A DNA stretch of 64,000 nt from Jilunia laotingensis (lineage in GTDB: Bacteria > Bacteroidota > Bacteroidia > Bacteroidales > Bacteroidaceae), in assembly GCF_014385165.1 (NCBI RefSeq), contig NZ_JACRTF010000001.1, positions 3,224,001 through 3,288,000 of the forward strand, written 5' to 3'. Below the pieces are notes generated by a model. It saw nothing but the letters and a program-made list of their open reading frames with translations, searched no databases and was not told where the DNA came from. This document shows positions 36,510 through 45,029 of this stretch, in pieces (the first letter of the stretch is position 1; every line of letters starts with the position of its first letter). The position numbers were made by a program, and so were the translations under genes.

Positions 36510-38504
36510 TTAATCAACTATGGTTTTATGTACTGCTGTTTTACTACCCGTTTGCACTTTTACAAGATAGATGCCTTTGGTAAGATTACTATTTTCGATT
36601 TGTATTCCTTGCATATTGTAAACGTGGTAAGTGTCGTAATCACCGGTTACATGAATGGTTCCATTCACAGCTTCAATCGACAAGTCTGCTAGGATACTGT
36701 TTTCAATGGATGTTAGATCTCCTTTCAGATCGATTTGAGTGGCATTCATTGCATGGTGATAATAACGGCTATCGTAATCTTCGTCTGTCAGGAAAGCAAC
36801 GATGTTCATATTATCTGGATTCCAGTCGGCACTGACTGTGGCTTTGAATTCGACTGTATAATTATCGCCATTCCAGGTAATTTCATTTCCCCAGATGTCG
36901 CCTAGGATGGCGCGCAACACATGGTCATGTGTATAGAGTCCCATTGCTCCGGATTGTTTGGCCTTTAAACCGTCTTCAGTCAGGAATACATTGACATGAG
37001 GTAGTTTTACAGCCTTGTCAAATAGTTCTGCATTGACCTTACGACCATAAACTTTCACTGTCAGTTCACGACTGTTTTCGTCATAAGTGGATGATGCGGC
37101 AATAGAGGCGAATGCCGGAAGGACATTTTGTGTGAAAGTAATATATTTGTTTACTTGTATAGCTCCCTGACTCGGATTGGTGTAACCGAGGCTGAATGAA
37201 GAATTCTTTTCATCCGCAATAAAAGTACGGTCGGCACTTCCGGTTGGAGCGCCGGTTACACCGAATTCGTACATATAATTATAACTCTCGTCCATGGTGA
37301 ATTCATCCGTATAATAGCCTACATGATGGGCTACCAACACTTTATTGCAACTTTTTGGAAGGGCGTTGATTACTTTATGACCATAGGGGCAATTCGGACA
37401 CTGTGTAGTGGTATACATTTCCACCAGAGAGGTCTTTACTGTATCTGTTTCGTAAAAAACAATGTCTTCCGTACTTGTTTTATCATTTCCGGCATATCCG
37501 TCAACATTATCACCGTTATTTAAATTGGACGTTTGCACGTCTATTTTTATTGATGGCATATTGTTGGGAACGTCGATGGAGTAGCGGAATGAAGTTCCTT
37601 TGAACATGGGGATTCCTGTGCCTGCTTTAAGCGGTATGGTCACAGGCTCGATTCCTTCAGCGGAAACGGTAAGGTCAAAGTTGGTAATAGGCTTTTTTCC
37701 GGCATTGAAAATATATCCATTGAAGTCTATAGTTGCTTTATCATTTTCGGGGTTACGTTTGATAAAGGCAAAATCCCCTTGGAAATAGTTTAGGGAAAGA
37801 TCGTAATCCATATGTTTATCGCTGGCAATAGCCGTTTGGGCAGCTGCCGCAGCTATGATTTTATTACTTGGATAGTAAGTATAAGTATAATCTGCCCAGC
37901 TTTTACCTCCGTCCTCTGATATTAATAAGGTGTTTTTAGGCAATACTCCATCCGGGGCGATGGCAATGGGGTAGTAAGTGTCATCATTGTTGCTTACTTT
38001 CTGTTCCGTCATGGTATAGCCTACATAGTACCCGCTTTCTTTAATAGTATAAACTTTATCGGCAGGAAGTTCAACTTCGATCCAGCCTTCTTCGGGTAAA
38101 TCGGTTTCTGGTATTTCCTGCGAGAAGATAGGTGCATCATTGAGCTTTTCACGTAACCAAATGGTCAATGCTTTTGGTTTACTGCTAACGGCAACCCGTA
38201 GTTTGGTTACTTTATCGCCAACATATTTCCCGATGATCATCTTGTCGAAATAAGTGGCAATGTCATAAGGCTTCACTGTACCTAACCTTAAGAAAGGAGA
38301 AGCATTTTGGCAATAACTGACATACATTTCATTGGCTGCTAATGCTTTCGCCTTACTGGCCGGTACGGATTCCATCATCGGACGGATGGAGGAGGTAGTT
38401 TTCATGGTTGCCGGCTGTTTGGATGAGCTTATCCAAGACGTTTGAGCGAATATACCGGACGTTGCAAATAATAAGCTAAATGCTGTTAGGTAAATCTTCT
38501 TCAT
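36510..38504 (-). CDS. Omp28-like secreted protein with sorting-type C-terminus (paralogue 2)
   Basis: 664 residues from MKKIYLTAFSL; the frame is open 25 codons upstream but that part runs into the promoter region. Signal peptide ends near GIFAQ. It shares the full layout of paralogue 1: MYTTTQCPNCPYGH with the CxxC, VLVAHHVGY, LTVKVYGRKVNAELFDKA, and the sorting-type end (YHVYNMQGIQ, GIYLVKVQT, HKTIVD). Long identical stretches between the two point to tandem duplication. Each copy kept its own promoter, operators and terminator, so whole units were duplicated. Function unknown. Confidence 0.8.
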   Translation of the reverse strand: MKKIYLTAFSLLFATSGIFAQTSWISSSKQPATMKTTSSIRPMMESVPASKAKALAANEMYVSYCQNASPFLRLGTVKPYDIATYFDKMIIGKYVGDKVTKLRVAVSSKPKALTIWLREKLNDAPIFSQEIPETDLPEEGWIEVELPADKVYTIKESGYYVGYTMTEQKVSNNDDTYYPIAIAPDGVLPKNTLLISEDGGKSWADYTYTYYPSNKIIAAAAAQTAIASDKHMDYDLSLNYFQGDFAFIKRNPENDKATIDFNGYIFNAGKKPITNFDLTVSAEGIEPVTIPLKAGTGIPMFKGTSFRYSIDVPNNMPSIKIDVQTSNLNNGDNVDGYAGNDKTSTEDIVFYETDTVKTSLVEMYTTTQCPNCPYGHKVINALPKSCNKVLVAHHVGYYTDEFTMDESYNYMYEFGVTGAPTGSADRTFIADEKNSSFSLGYTNPSQGAIQVNKYITFTQNVLPAFASIAASSTYDENSRELTVKVYGRKVNAELFDKAVKLPHVNVFLTEDGLKAKQSGAMGLYTHDHVLRAILGDIWGNEITWNGDNYTVEFKATVSADWNPDNMNIVAFLTDEDYDSRYYHHAMNATQIDLKGDLTSIENSILADLSIEAVNGTIHVTGDYDTYHVYNMQGIQIENSNLTKGIYLVKVQTGSKTAVHKTIVD

Positions 38505-38547
38505 AATATAAATATTTACTTTATCGTTAATAGATTTTTTTCGGATG

Positions 38548-38580
38548 GTAAGTTTAGGCATTTTGGGGAGGTTGCGCAAA
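38548..38580 (-). promoter_or_regulatory. Promoter of Omp28-like gene 2
   Basis: Minus-strand TTTG (38577-38580), exactly 20 nt, TAAACTTAC (38548-38556). The -7 region is identical to that of gene 1. The palindrome lies 14 nt upstream. Confidence 0.65.
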
Positions 38581-38594
38581 TAGAGATGTTATCA

Positions 38595-38604
38595 ATTCAT
38601 GAAT
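38595..38604. promoter_or_regulatory. Proximal operator ATTCATGAAT
   Basis: Perfect copy at the conserved position of Omp28-like gene 2. Confidence 0.65.
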
Positions 38605-38645
38605 TTATAAGTATTTCGGTTGCCGTTCCGGAGCTAGACTTATTA

Positions 38646-38655
38646 ATTCATGAAT
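38646..38655. promoter_or_regulatory. Distal operator ATTCATGAAT
   Basis: Perfect copy within the longer palindrome AATTCATGAATT, 51 bp from the proximal site, as at the propeller gene. Confidence 0.6.
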
Positions 38656-38728
38656 TATTACTCAATGCAAGCAAAAGGTGCTATATGTTTTCTCCTAGAC
38701 ACGGATTTCGCAGGATTATAAAGAAGAA

Positions 38729-38766
38729 CACCGTTGCTATGTGTTTTGATTTGCATAGCAACGGTG
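38729..38766 (-). terminator. Terminator after the GH92 gene
   Basis: A perfect 13-bp stem CACCGTTGCTATG (38729-38741) with its complement (38754-38766), followed on the minus strand by TTCTTCTTTATAA. Confidence 0.75.
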
Positions 38767-38805
38767 AAATCTGTGTAATAGTATATAAAAGGGGATTGAA
38801 AGCTT

Positions 38806-40953
38806 TTATTCCATCGTAGTAATGACTAGTTCCTTTCCTTCCTTCAGAAGATCGTGGGAGATAAACCAGCCGTTTAACGGTTTTCCGTCATAGGTAATAT
38901 CCGTTATCTTTTTCCCAGTTCCGCGTTTGCTGATGCTGAACTGAGTACCGTCACCCAAAGTAAAGTTCACTTTGTCGAACAAGGGAACAGTTACGATATA
39001 TTCCGGGTCGGCAGGAGAATAGGTATAAAGTCCGAGGGCATTGAATACATACCAGGAAGACATTTCACCGGCATCGTCCATCCCCGAATAGGCAAGTTTA
39101 TCGGCTCCCATGTCATAGAAGCGATCCATGATGCTGTCGAGCATACATTGTGCTTTCTCTTGTTTGCCGATGAAGTAATAGGTATAGGGCACGCTATGGT
39201 CGGGCTGGTTGCCGTGGCAGTAATTCCCGATGAATCCGGTCATGTTGTGCGCTTCGTATCCTCTCCAGGGTTCAGAGAAGAGTGAATCGAGTTTCATCTC
39301 CACAGCTTGTTTACTCGGATAGAGTGCAATCATTCCCTCCGGGTCGTGCGGGGCAAAGAACAAGGATTGCCAGGCGTTGGCTTCCCGGTACATGTAGGCG
39401 AAATAGGGATAGTAAGGATCGAAATCTTCGATCCATTCGCCATTGGCGATGCGTCCCCTCCAGAAACCGGTGCTGGGATCGAATAAGTTTTTATAGTTGC
39501 CGGAACGCTTCATCAGAAGTTCGTAGTTGCTTTGGTCATTCAGGGTTTTGGCGATCAATGCCGTTGCATAATCATCATAAGCGTATTCTATGGTTTTTGT
39601 AACGGCAGCTTTGTATTCATCCCAGGTGGGGACATTGGTGGTATCTTTTTCAGCAATCCATCCTTTTTCGATGTATTCGTCCAGATAAGGTCTGCCACCG
39701 TGTCCGGGAACTGTGGCGTTTTTCAATAATAGTTTGTAGGCACGTTCTAGGTCGAAACCTTTCAGTCCGCGCAGGTAACTTCCGGCAACGAAGGTGGAGG
39801 CGTGGTCCCCATGAAAGAAAGTGGGCATGTATCCGTTTCTTTTCTCTCCTTTGTCTGTGATGGATTGGATCACATCGACGGCAACATCGGGCGAGAGCAT
39901 ACCCAGTAAAATGAGTTTGTTGCGATAGTCGTCCCAGAAAGAAGGGTCTGTATAATAGCGGAAACCGTTATTGACCACTTCCCCTTTGGCATCGGTATAT
40001 TCTCCGTTCACATCGCTCCGCAGGGCTGGCCATAGAAAGGAACGGTACAGGCAGGAATAAAAGATGCCCTTTTCGCGTTCGCTGCCTCCGGACACAAGTA
40101 TCTTTGATAACTGCTGTTGCCACGTATCGTTGGCCTCTTCACGTACTTGTGCAAAGCTCTTATCGATCATCTCTTTTTCAAGATTCATTTTGGCGTTGTC
40201 GATGCTTACAAAAGAGAAACCGATTTTTAGTTCGAGCGGTTGGGCGTTTTTGCTGTCCTCGAAGTCAATTAGGGATACTTCGTGTTTCTCGTCCTTGACT
40301 TGTCCGATCTCTTTTATTTTGAAATTGGAAGTAGCGTAGAAATACATCTTCTCGCCTGCTTGCTGGAATCCGGCAAATGTGTGGTCGTTTACCTTTTTGA
40401 TTTCCCAATCGCTCACATGGTTGTTGGTACGGGTCATGTCCGCCAGGAGCTTTTTATCCTCTTTTTGGGGGAAGGTATATTTATGATAGGCGCAACGCAG
40501 GGTAGAGGTCAGTTCAGCATTGACGTTGTATCTGTCGAGAAATACCTGATAGTAGCCCGGATGTGCCGATTCGTTCCGGTGGCTGTAGCCCGAGCAGAAA
40601 TTGCTTGGGGAAATAGTACCGGTGACAGGGAGCAACGGTATGTGCAACAGGTTCCAATGTCCTTTGTTGGTATGCGTGAAACCATAAATTACCGAATCTT
40701 CGTACTGATAGCCCGCCCCGCTACGGTATTGGGTGACAGGGCTTAACTGTACCATCGCATTGGGAAGCGAGGCTCCGGGGAACACTTCGGCTCCCCATGT
40801 GCGTTGTTTCCAGGTACGGACGTAGCCCAGGTCTTCCGGTTCCCAGAGAGTGGCTGTTCCCAAAAGGGGATTAACATAATCGGTTAACTGTTTTGCCGGT
40901 TTACAGCTTGTGATCAAAACTGATAGTAGTACAAAAAGATAATACTTTTTCAT
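38806..40953 (-). CDS. GH92 family alpha-mannosidase-type lipoprotein
   Basis: 715 residues. Lipoprotein signal with LITSC at about 13-17, so probably exported to periplasm or surface. GH92 features: VNPLLGTATLW and PGASLPNAMVQLSP at the N-terminal beta-sandwich, then the (alpha/alpha)6 domain with FHGDHAST, NQPDHSVPYTYYF and DDAGEMSSWYVFNALGLY, where the Asp pair is the likely general base. The family removes alpha-linked mannose from host or yeast N-glycans with inversion and needs Ca2+. The gene stands alone, without a SusC/D pair beside it. Confidence 0.9.
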   Translation of the reverse strand: MKKYYLFVLLSVLITSCKPAKQLTDYVNPLLGTATLWEPEDLGYVRTWKQRTWGAEVFPGASLPNAMVQLSPVTQYRSGAGYQYEDSVIYGFTHTNKGHWNLLHIPLLPVTGTISPSNFCSGYSHRNESAHPGYYQVFLDRYNVNAELTSTLRCAYHKYTFPQKEDKKLLADMTRTNNHVSDWEIKKVNDHTFAGFQQAGEKMYFYATSNFKIKEIGQVKDEKHEVSLIDFEDSKNAQPLELKIGFSFVSIDNAKMNLEKEMIDKSFAQVREEANDTWQQQLSKILVSGGSEREKGIFYSCLYRSFLWPALRSDVNGEYTDAKGEVVNNGFRYYTDPSFWDDYRNKLILLGMLSPDVAVDVIQSITDKGEKRNGYMPTFFHGDHASTFVAGSYLRGLKGFDLERAYKLLLKNATVPGHGGRPYLDEYIEKGWIAEKDTTNVPTWDEYKAAVTKTIEYAYDDYATALIAKTLNDQSNYELLMKRSGNYKNLFDPSTGFWRGRIANGEWIEDFDPYYPYFAYMYREANAWQSLFFAPHDPEGMIALYPSKQAVEMKLDSLFSEPWRGYEAHNMTGFIGNYCHGNQPDHSVPYTYYFIGKQEKAQCMLDSIMDRFYDMGADKLAYSGMDDAGEMSSWYVFNALGLYTYSPADPEYIVTVPLFDKVNFTLGDGTQFSISKRGTGKKITDITYDGKPLNGWFISHDLLKEGKELVITTME

Positions 40954-41028
40954 GTCAAAAATGTTAGTTATATAGTGTGTTTTATTGTCTTATGATGTTG
41001 TTTGTATCTCTACTCTGATAATTAGGGC

Positions 41029-41037
41029 TCAAATATA
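41029..41037 (-). promoter_or_regulatory. Possible -7 box TATATTTGA for the GH92 gene
   Basis: Matches TAnnTTTG about 76 nt upstream of the GH92 start. No convincing -33. Confidence 0.35.
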
Positions 41038-41063
41038 AAGATTTTTGTTCAATCTACCCATCC

Positions 41064-42572
41064 TCAACTGAAAATAAAGACAATGATACCGGTTATTACC
41101 ACATATACGAGTGCATAAGGAATGGCGGATTTCAATATCTCACCTTCTTTCCCTTGCTGGCTACTGGCTGAAGTTGCGATGGCTATGCTCTGTGGAGAGA
41201 TAATCTTACCGCCCGTTGCACCTACGGTATTGGCTGCCGACAGCCAGTCGGGACTTACGTTGATATGACCTGCCACACTGGCTTGCAGCTTTCCGAAAAG
41301 GATATTGGAGGAGGTATCGCTACCGGTGATGAACGTACCCAGACAGCCGATAACCGGTGCAAAGAGAGGATACAGGCTGCCTGTTGCCGTGGCAAGGGCA
41401 GTAGCTATCACTGAAATCATTCCCGCTGTATCCATAATAGTGGAAAGACCTACGAGGCAGATCACCGTGATGAAAGTTTTTTTCAACTGTTTGGTAGTAC
41501 TCCAAAGCACGGTGAATAATTCTTTGACGGTAGCTCCCTGGATCAGTCCACCGATAAATGAGCCGATGAAGAGCAAAACGCCCGCATGAGTAAGCCAGGA
41601 TATGGTATAATGTACGGTCGAACCGTTTATGGGAAGGCTGATCCGTGTCACCCAATTGTTCTCCAGCGTGCCTCTTAGTGTAGGAAACAGAGGACTGGTG
41701 ATGATAATCAGTGCAAGGATAAGTAAATAGATGCTCCACGCACTGATAATATCTTTCGTTTTAAGTGATATCTTAGGTTCTTTTTCCTTTTTATCCTTTT
41801 TGCGGGAGGTAAGCTTTCCATAGAGTACGATGACGATAATGGAAAGGATACTACCGATGATGGCAGGTGATTCCGCACCCATGTAACGTGCAGCGGCATA
41901 TTGGCTTACAAGGGATACACCGCCTACAAGTAATGCTAGAAAAACATTCTTCGGGAGTGATTTCAGTTTCGGATCGGTGAGGAAGAGCAATGCCAGGGGA
42001 ACCAGGAACATCAGTACTGAAAGTTGCAGCACGACATTCGTACTTAAGTTGAGTACATCGAGATTGGTTTCTTTCGCCAGTACCAGTACCGGTGTGCCGA
42101 TGGCTCCGAAAGCGGTGGCGACACTGTTGGCTATCAGACTGACTACGGCAGAGAAAACCGGTTTGAATCCCAGGCTGATAAGGATCGCGGCAGGGATGGC
42201 AACGGCTGTTCCGAAGCCTGCCATAGCTTCGAGGAGTCCACCGAACCCCCATGTCAACAGTAACACCTGTATGCTCTTGTCGGTAGAGATGGAGGAGAAT
42301 TGCTGTTTGATGGTTTCCATCTTTTGGGTTTTCAGCAAAACATTGTAACTGAAAATTGCCATCAGGATAATGATCAATATCGGTGATATGGCTTTTAGCG
42401 CACCGTAAAGGAAAGAGAAGGCTAAGTTCCCCAAGGAGAAATGAAAGCCCAAAAAGGCGATGACCATTGTTACTATCAGTGATATGACACTACTTTTATC
42501 ACCGGACATTTTTAAAAATGCCATTAATACTATCAGGAGCAAAACTGGAATAATCGCAAGGAAGAGTGTCAT
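41064..42572 (-). CDS. lctP: L-lactate permease family transporter
   Basis: 502 residues with about 12-13 transmembrane helices. Signature regions: LTWGFGGLLEAMAGFGTAVAIPAAILISLGF, split by a short loop, and the C-terminal FITGSDTSSNILFGKLQ and AANTVGATGGKIISPQSIAIA. It imports or exchanges lactate or related 2-hydroxy acids across the inner membrane with protons. It ends 110 bp before the GH92 gene and has its own promoter. Confidence 0.9.
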   Translation of the reverse strand: MTLFLAIIPVLLLIVLMAFLKMSGDKSSVISLIVTMVIAFLGFHFSLGNLAFSFLYGALKAISPILIIILMAIFSYNVLLKTQKMETIKQQFSSISTDKSIQVLLLTWGFGGLLEAMAGFGTAVAIPAAILISLGFKPVFSAVVSLIANSVATAFGAIGTPVLVLAKETNLDVLNLSTNVVLQLSVLMFLVPLALLFLTDPKLKSLPKNVFLALLVGGVSLVSQYAAARYMGAESPAIIGSILSIIVIVLYGKLTSRKKDKKEKEPKISLKTKDIISAWSIYLLILALIIITSPLFPTLRGTLENNWVTRISLPINGSTVHYTISWLTHAGVLLFIGSFIGGLIQGATVKELFTVLWSTTKQLKKTFITVICLVGLSTIMDTAGMISVIATALATATGSLYPLFAPVIGCLGTFITGSDTSSNILFGKLQASVAGHINVSPDWLSAANTVGATGGKIISPQSIAIATSASSQQGKEGEILKSAIPYALVYVVITGIIVFIFS

Positions 42573-42604
42573 AATCGTCAGCTTTTATGGTTAGTAATTC
42601 TATA

Positions 42605-42613
42605 ACAAAACTA
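42605..42613 (-). promoter_or_regulatory. -7 box TAGTTTTGT for the lactate permease
   Basis: TAnnTTTG match with a TTTC about 20 nt upstream on the minus strand; about 33 nt before the start at 42572. Confidence 0.45.
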
Positions 42614-42676
42614 ACGATGGTTTTGATGGTTGGGAAAGGATTTTTTTTCTATAATCCGGTGGATTAATTATAAGTA

Positions 42677-42707
42677 AGGCTGCCTCATCTTTTATTATGG
42701 GCAGCCT
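42677..42707 (-). terminator. Terminator after the DUF3868 gene
   Basis: An 8-bp stem AGGCTGCC (42677-42684) with GGCAGCCT (42700-42707), flanked by AT-rich pairing sequence. It lies 55 nt after the stop at 42762. Confidence 0.65.
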
Positions 42708-42761
42708 ATATACTTATTTATTTTAATCACAAAGATCAGTGTGCTTATTCTTCAGTTCTTC

Positions 42762-44210
42762 TTATTTTTTCTTTGCATTCAATATTTTCTGTAACTGTTT
42801 CATATTTCCTTTAGCCGCTTCATTACCCATTTGGGCTGCTTGGCTGAAGTTAGCGATGGCTTGGTTGATGTCTCCGTTGAGGAAATAGTATACACCACTG
42901 TTGTTGAGGTATTCAGCTGTCTGCTTGTTGGCTTTTTCCATGAATCGCATGGCAGTCTTTATGTCTTTTCTGCTTAATGCTACAGCTGCCGAGTTGAGGT
43001 TGGCTACCGGATCATTCGGATACATGCGCACAGCGATATCGAATACATTGACAAAATCGTCACTGCCTTTCGGATAGCTGTTGGCTACCTGATACATTTC
43101 ATTCAAACTCAGATATTTCGGATTTGTCTTGATAACGATACGGCCTTGTTGAACATCGAAGTTGGCAACCGTATACTCTAATTTCAAGTTCACTTTACGA
43201 AGTCCCGGGTAAATCTCCTTCAACATGGTGCGGTATGGAGCGCCACCGCCTACACGCATAATCTCTTTTTTGCGCAAAGCATCATCGGAAGTATTCTTTA
43301 TGATACTGATAAATGTTTCTTTATCTTTCATGGAAGAAGTTTCCAATGCTTTCACTAATCCGTCCCAGTTCTCACCACCGAAAGATACCTTGTAAAGGTT
43401 AGCCGGAATCTTCTCATTGGTTGTGAGATATTTCTTCAGGGCTTCAGCGCGGTTCTGAGAAAGTTTTTCATTCAGTTTCAGCGGGCCTTCCGGTGAAGCG
43501 AATCCTTCGATGCTTATACCCGTAACCGTAAGGTTCTTATCGTTTTGGATTTTGTCGAACATCGTTTGGATATTCGTCAATTCCTTATGGTTGTTCATGA
43601 ATTCAGGGAGGATCACTGCTTTGTTTACCGGGAAATCCAGATGTGCTTCGTATTGTTCGCTACGTTCCTTAACCACTTCCACGGCCGGTTGGATGTAGGC
43701 TACTATCGGTGCCATAGCTGCAAGACGTTTGGCCTCGGTAGAGACATCGTTACTGATGAGTTCCTGAGCAATCATTTCTTCATTGTTACCGCATCCGCAT
43801 AGGTTTTCCACCAAATTCAGGGAGGCGTTTTCCATCCACGGTTCGTAAGGGATCACTTGGGTATAGTCCAGTACACCTCTTTTTTCGTAAGGGATCACGA
43901 TTCCTGCGGGAAGTTCCTGTTTGATGGCTATGCCGCGAATATAAGCTTTTTGACGGCGACGACCGTTAATGATGATATTTTCCAGTGCAACGTTGTGCTG
44001 TCCGTCCGTCAATAGCGGAGTAAGCGTAAGCGAACGTTGAGGGCTTACTGCGAGGTTCGACATATCGATTTTCATATCGATATAAAGGGAGTTCCCTTGT
44101 TGCCAAAGCGACACGTCGGAAAGGCTGAGGGCATCATTGTAAAGTTTCTGGGCACCTGCAGGTAGCGCAATCACCAGAGCCAGTAATAAATATACAATTT
44201 TTGTTTTCAT
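42762..44210 (-). CDS. DUF3868 / OmpA-like protein with C-terminal TPR-like repeats
   Basis: 482 residues. Signal peptide (LLLALVIALPAGAQ). The N-terminal domain has a VSLWQQGNSLYIDM stretch and paired Cys in LCGCGNNEE, typical of the DUF3868 family. The middle (about 200-290) is OmpA-like: FDKIQNDKNLTVTGISIEGF, ASPEG, NRAEALKKYL, suggesting peptidoglycan binding. The end has TPR-like repeats (NNSGVYYFLNGDINQAIANF). The family occurs in Mfa/Fim-type fimbrial operons of Bacteroidales. Here the fimbrial tip and shaft genes are not adjacent. It follows the DUF3575 gene by 27 bp. Confidence 0.78.
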   Translation of the reverse strand: MKTKIVYLLLALVIALPAGAQKLYNDALSLSDVSLWQQGNSLYIDMKIDMSNLAVSPQRSLTLTPLLTDGQHNVALENIIINGRRRQKAYIRGIAIKQELPAGIVIPYEKRGVLDYTQVIPYEPWMENASLNLVENLCGCGNNEEMIAQELISNDVSTEAKRLAAMAPIVAYIQPAVEVVKERSEQYEAHLDFPVNKAVILPEFMNNHKELTNIQTMFDKIQNDKNLTVTGISIEGFASPEGPLKLNEKLSQNRAEALKKYLTTNEKIPANLYKVSFGGENWDGLVKALETSSMKDKETFISIIKNTSDDALRKKEIMRVGGGAPYRTMLKEIYPGLRKVNLKLEYTVANFDVQQGRIVIKTNPKYLSLNEMYQVANSYPKGSDDFVNVFDIAVRMYPNDPVANLNSAAVALSRKDIKTAMRFMEKANKQTAEYLNNSGVYYFLNGDINQAIANFSQAAQMGNEAAKGNMKQLQKILNAKKK

Positions 44211-44237
44211 TGTTAATGAGGGTTTAGAGATTGTTTT

Positions 44238-44825
44238 TTATTTGATAGTATAAATGAAGCTAAGACCTATCTTGGTAGGACCGAAGTAATCTTTGGTATT
44301 ATGCCCGAGCTTCTTTCCATTATCGCCCGGTTCATACTTATCGTATTTGATACGGGCGTATCCGATGCCGATAGTGGCTTCCATGCTCCATCTATGTTTC
44401 AGTATCCATTGATAACCATAGGAAATGCCGGCACCATAGAGCTTACCGTCGTAACGGTCGTGTCCCAAGCCGAACATGTCGAGGTTGCTGACATCCACAT
44501 CAGCGTAATGTCCGTGGAGTCCAAAGAAGCTGCCGTTGAAACGTTCGCAGAGCCAGTAACGCAACTCCGGTTGTACGAGCCAATGTTTGAATTGTTTGTT
44601 GTCGGAGAACTTCCAAGGGTTGTAATTGCCCGAAATGTCGAGTGTCAGTTTCTTTGCCAAGCCAAGCTCTATTCCGAGGTTGGGGGTACTGGTAGCCCAA
44701 TAGAGGGCATTTGTCTTGATAGCAAATTTGGGTAGATAAGTCTGATCTCCCATTCTCTGGGCATACGCGCCTGTAGCAAAAACGAGTAGGAATCCTACTG
44801 CTAAAAATAATCTGAATCTTTTCAT
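44238..44825 (-). CDS. DUF3575 outer-membrane protein
   Basis: 195 residues. Signal peptide (LFLAVGFLLVFATGAYAQ), then short beta strands (FAIKTNALYWATSTPNLGIEL, VQPELRYWLCERF, AGISYGYQWIL, GLSFIYTIK) consistent with an 8-strand barrel. DUF3575 proteins occur with DUF3868 proteins in fimbria-related operons. First gene of a two-gene operon. Confidence 0.82.
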   Translation of the reverse strand: MKRFRLFLAVGFLLVFATGAYAQRMGDQTYLPKFAIKTNALYWATSTPNLGIELGLAKKLTLDISGNYNPWKFSDNKQFKHWLVQPELRYWLCERFNGSFFGLHGHYADVDVSNLDMFGLGHDRYDGKLYGAGISYGYQWILKHRWSMEATIGIGYARIKYDKYEPGDNGKKLGHNTKDYFGPTKIGLSFIYTIK

Positions 44826-45029
44826 TTTCGTTTTGGTATAGGTTTTACTATTAATGATATGCTACAACATTTGCGATGACAAATTTGTTTTCGTAGAATC
44901 AAAGTTCTATTTGTTATTAAATTTATGTTTAACGACAGAACTGTTAACTTTTAAGGGACTTATGTGTTATAATTTAAAAGAAGACTGATTATAAAGGACA
45001 GAATATACAATTTAGAAATATTATAGCCT

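Noticed and set aside
36366..36692. 108-codon plus-strand frame
   Set aside because: Mostly antisense to the C-terminal coding region and terminator of Omp28-like gene 2.
43590..43606. Partial match to the palindrome (TTCATGAATTC)
   Set aside because: It lies inside the DUF3868 coding region without the promoter spacing.
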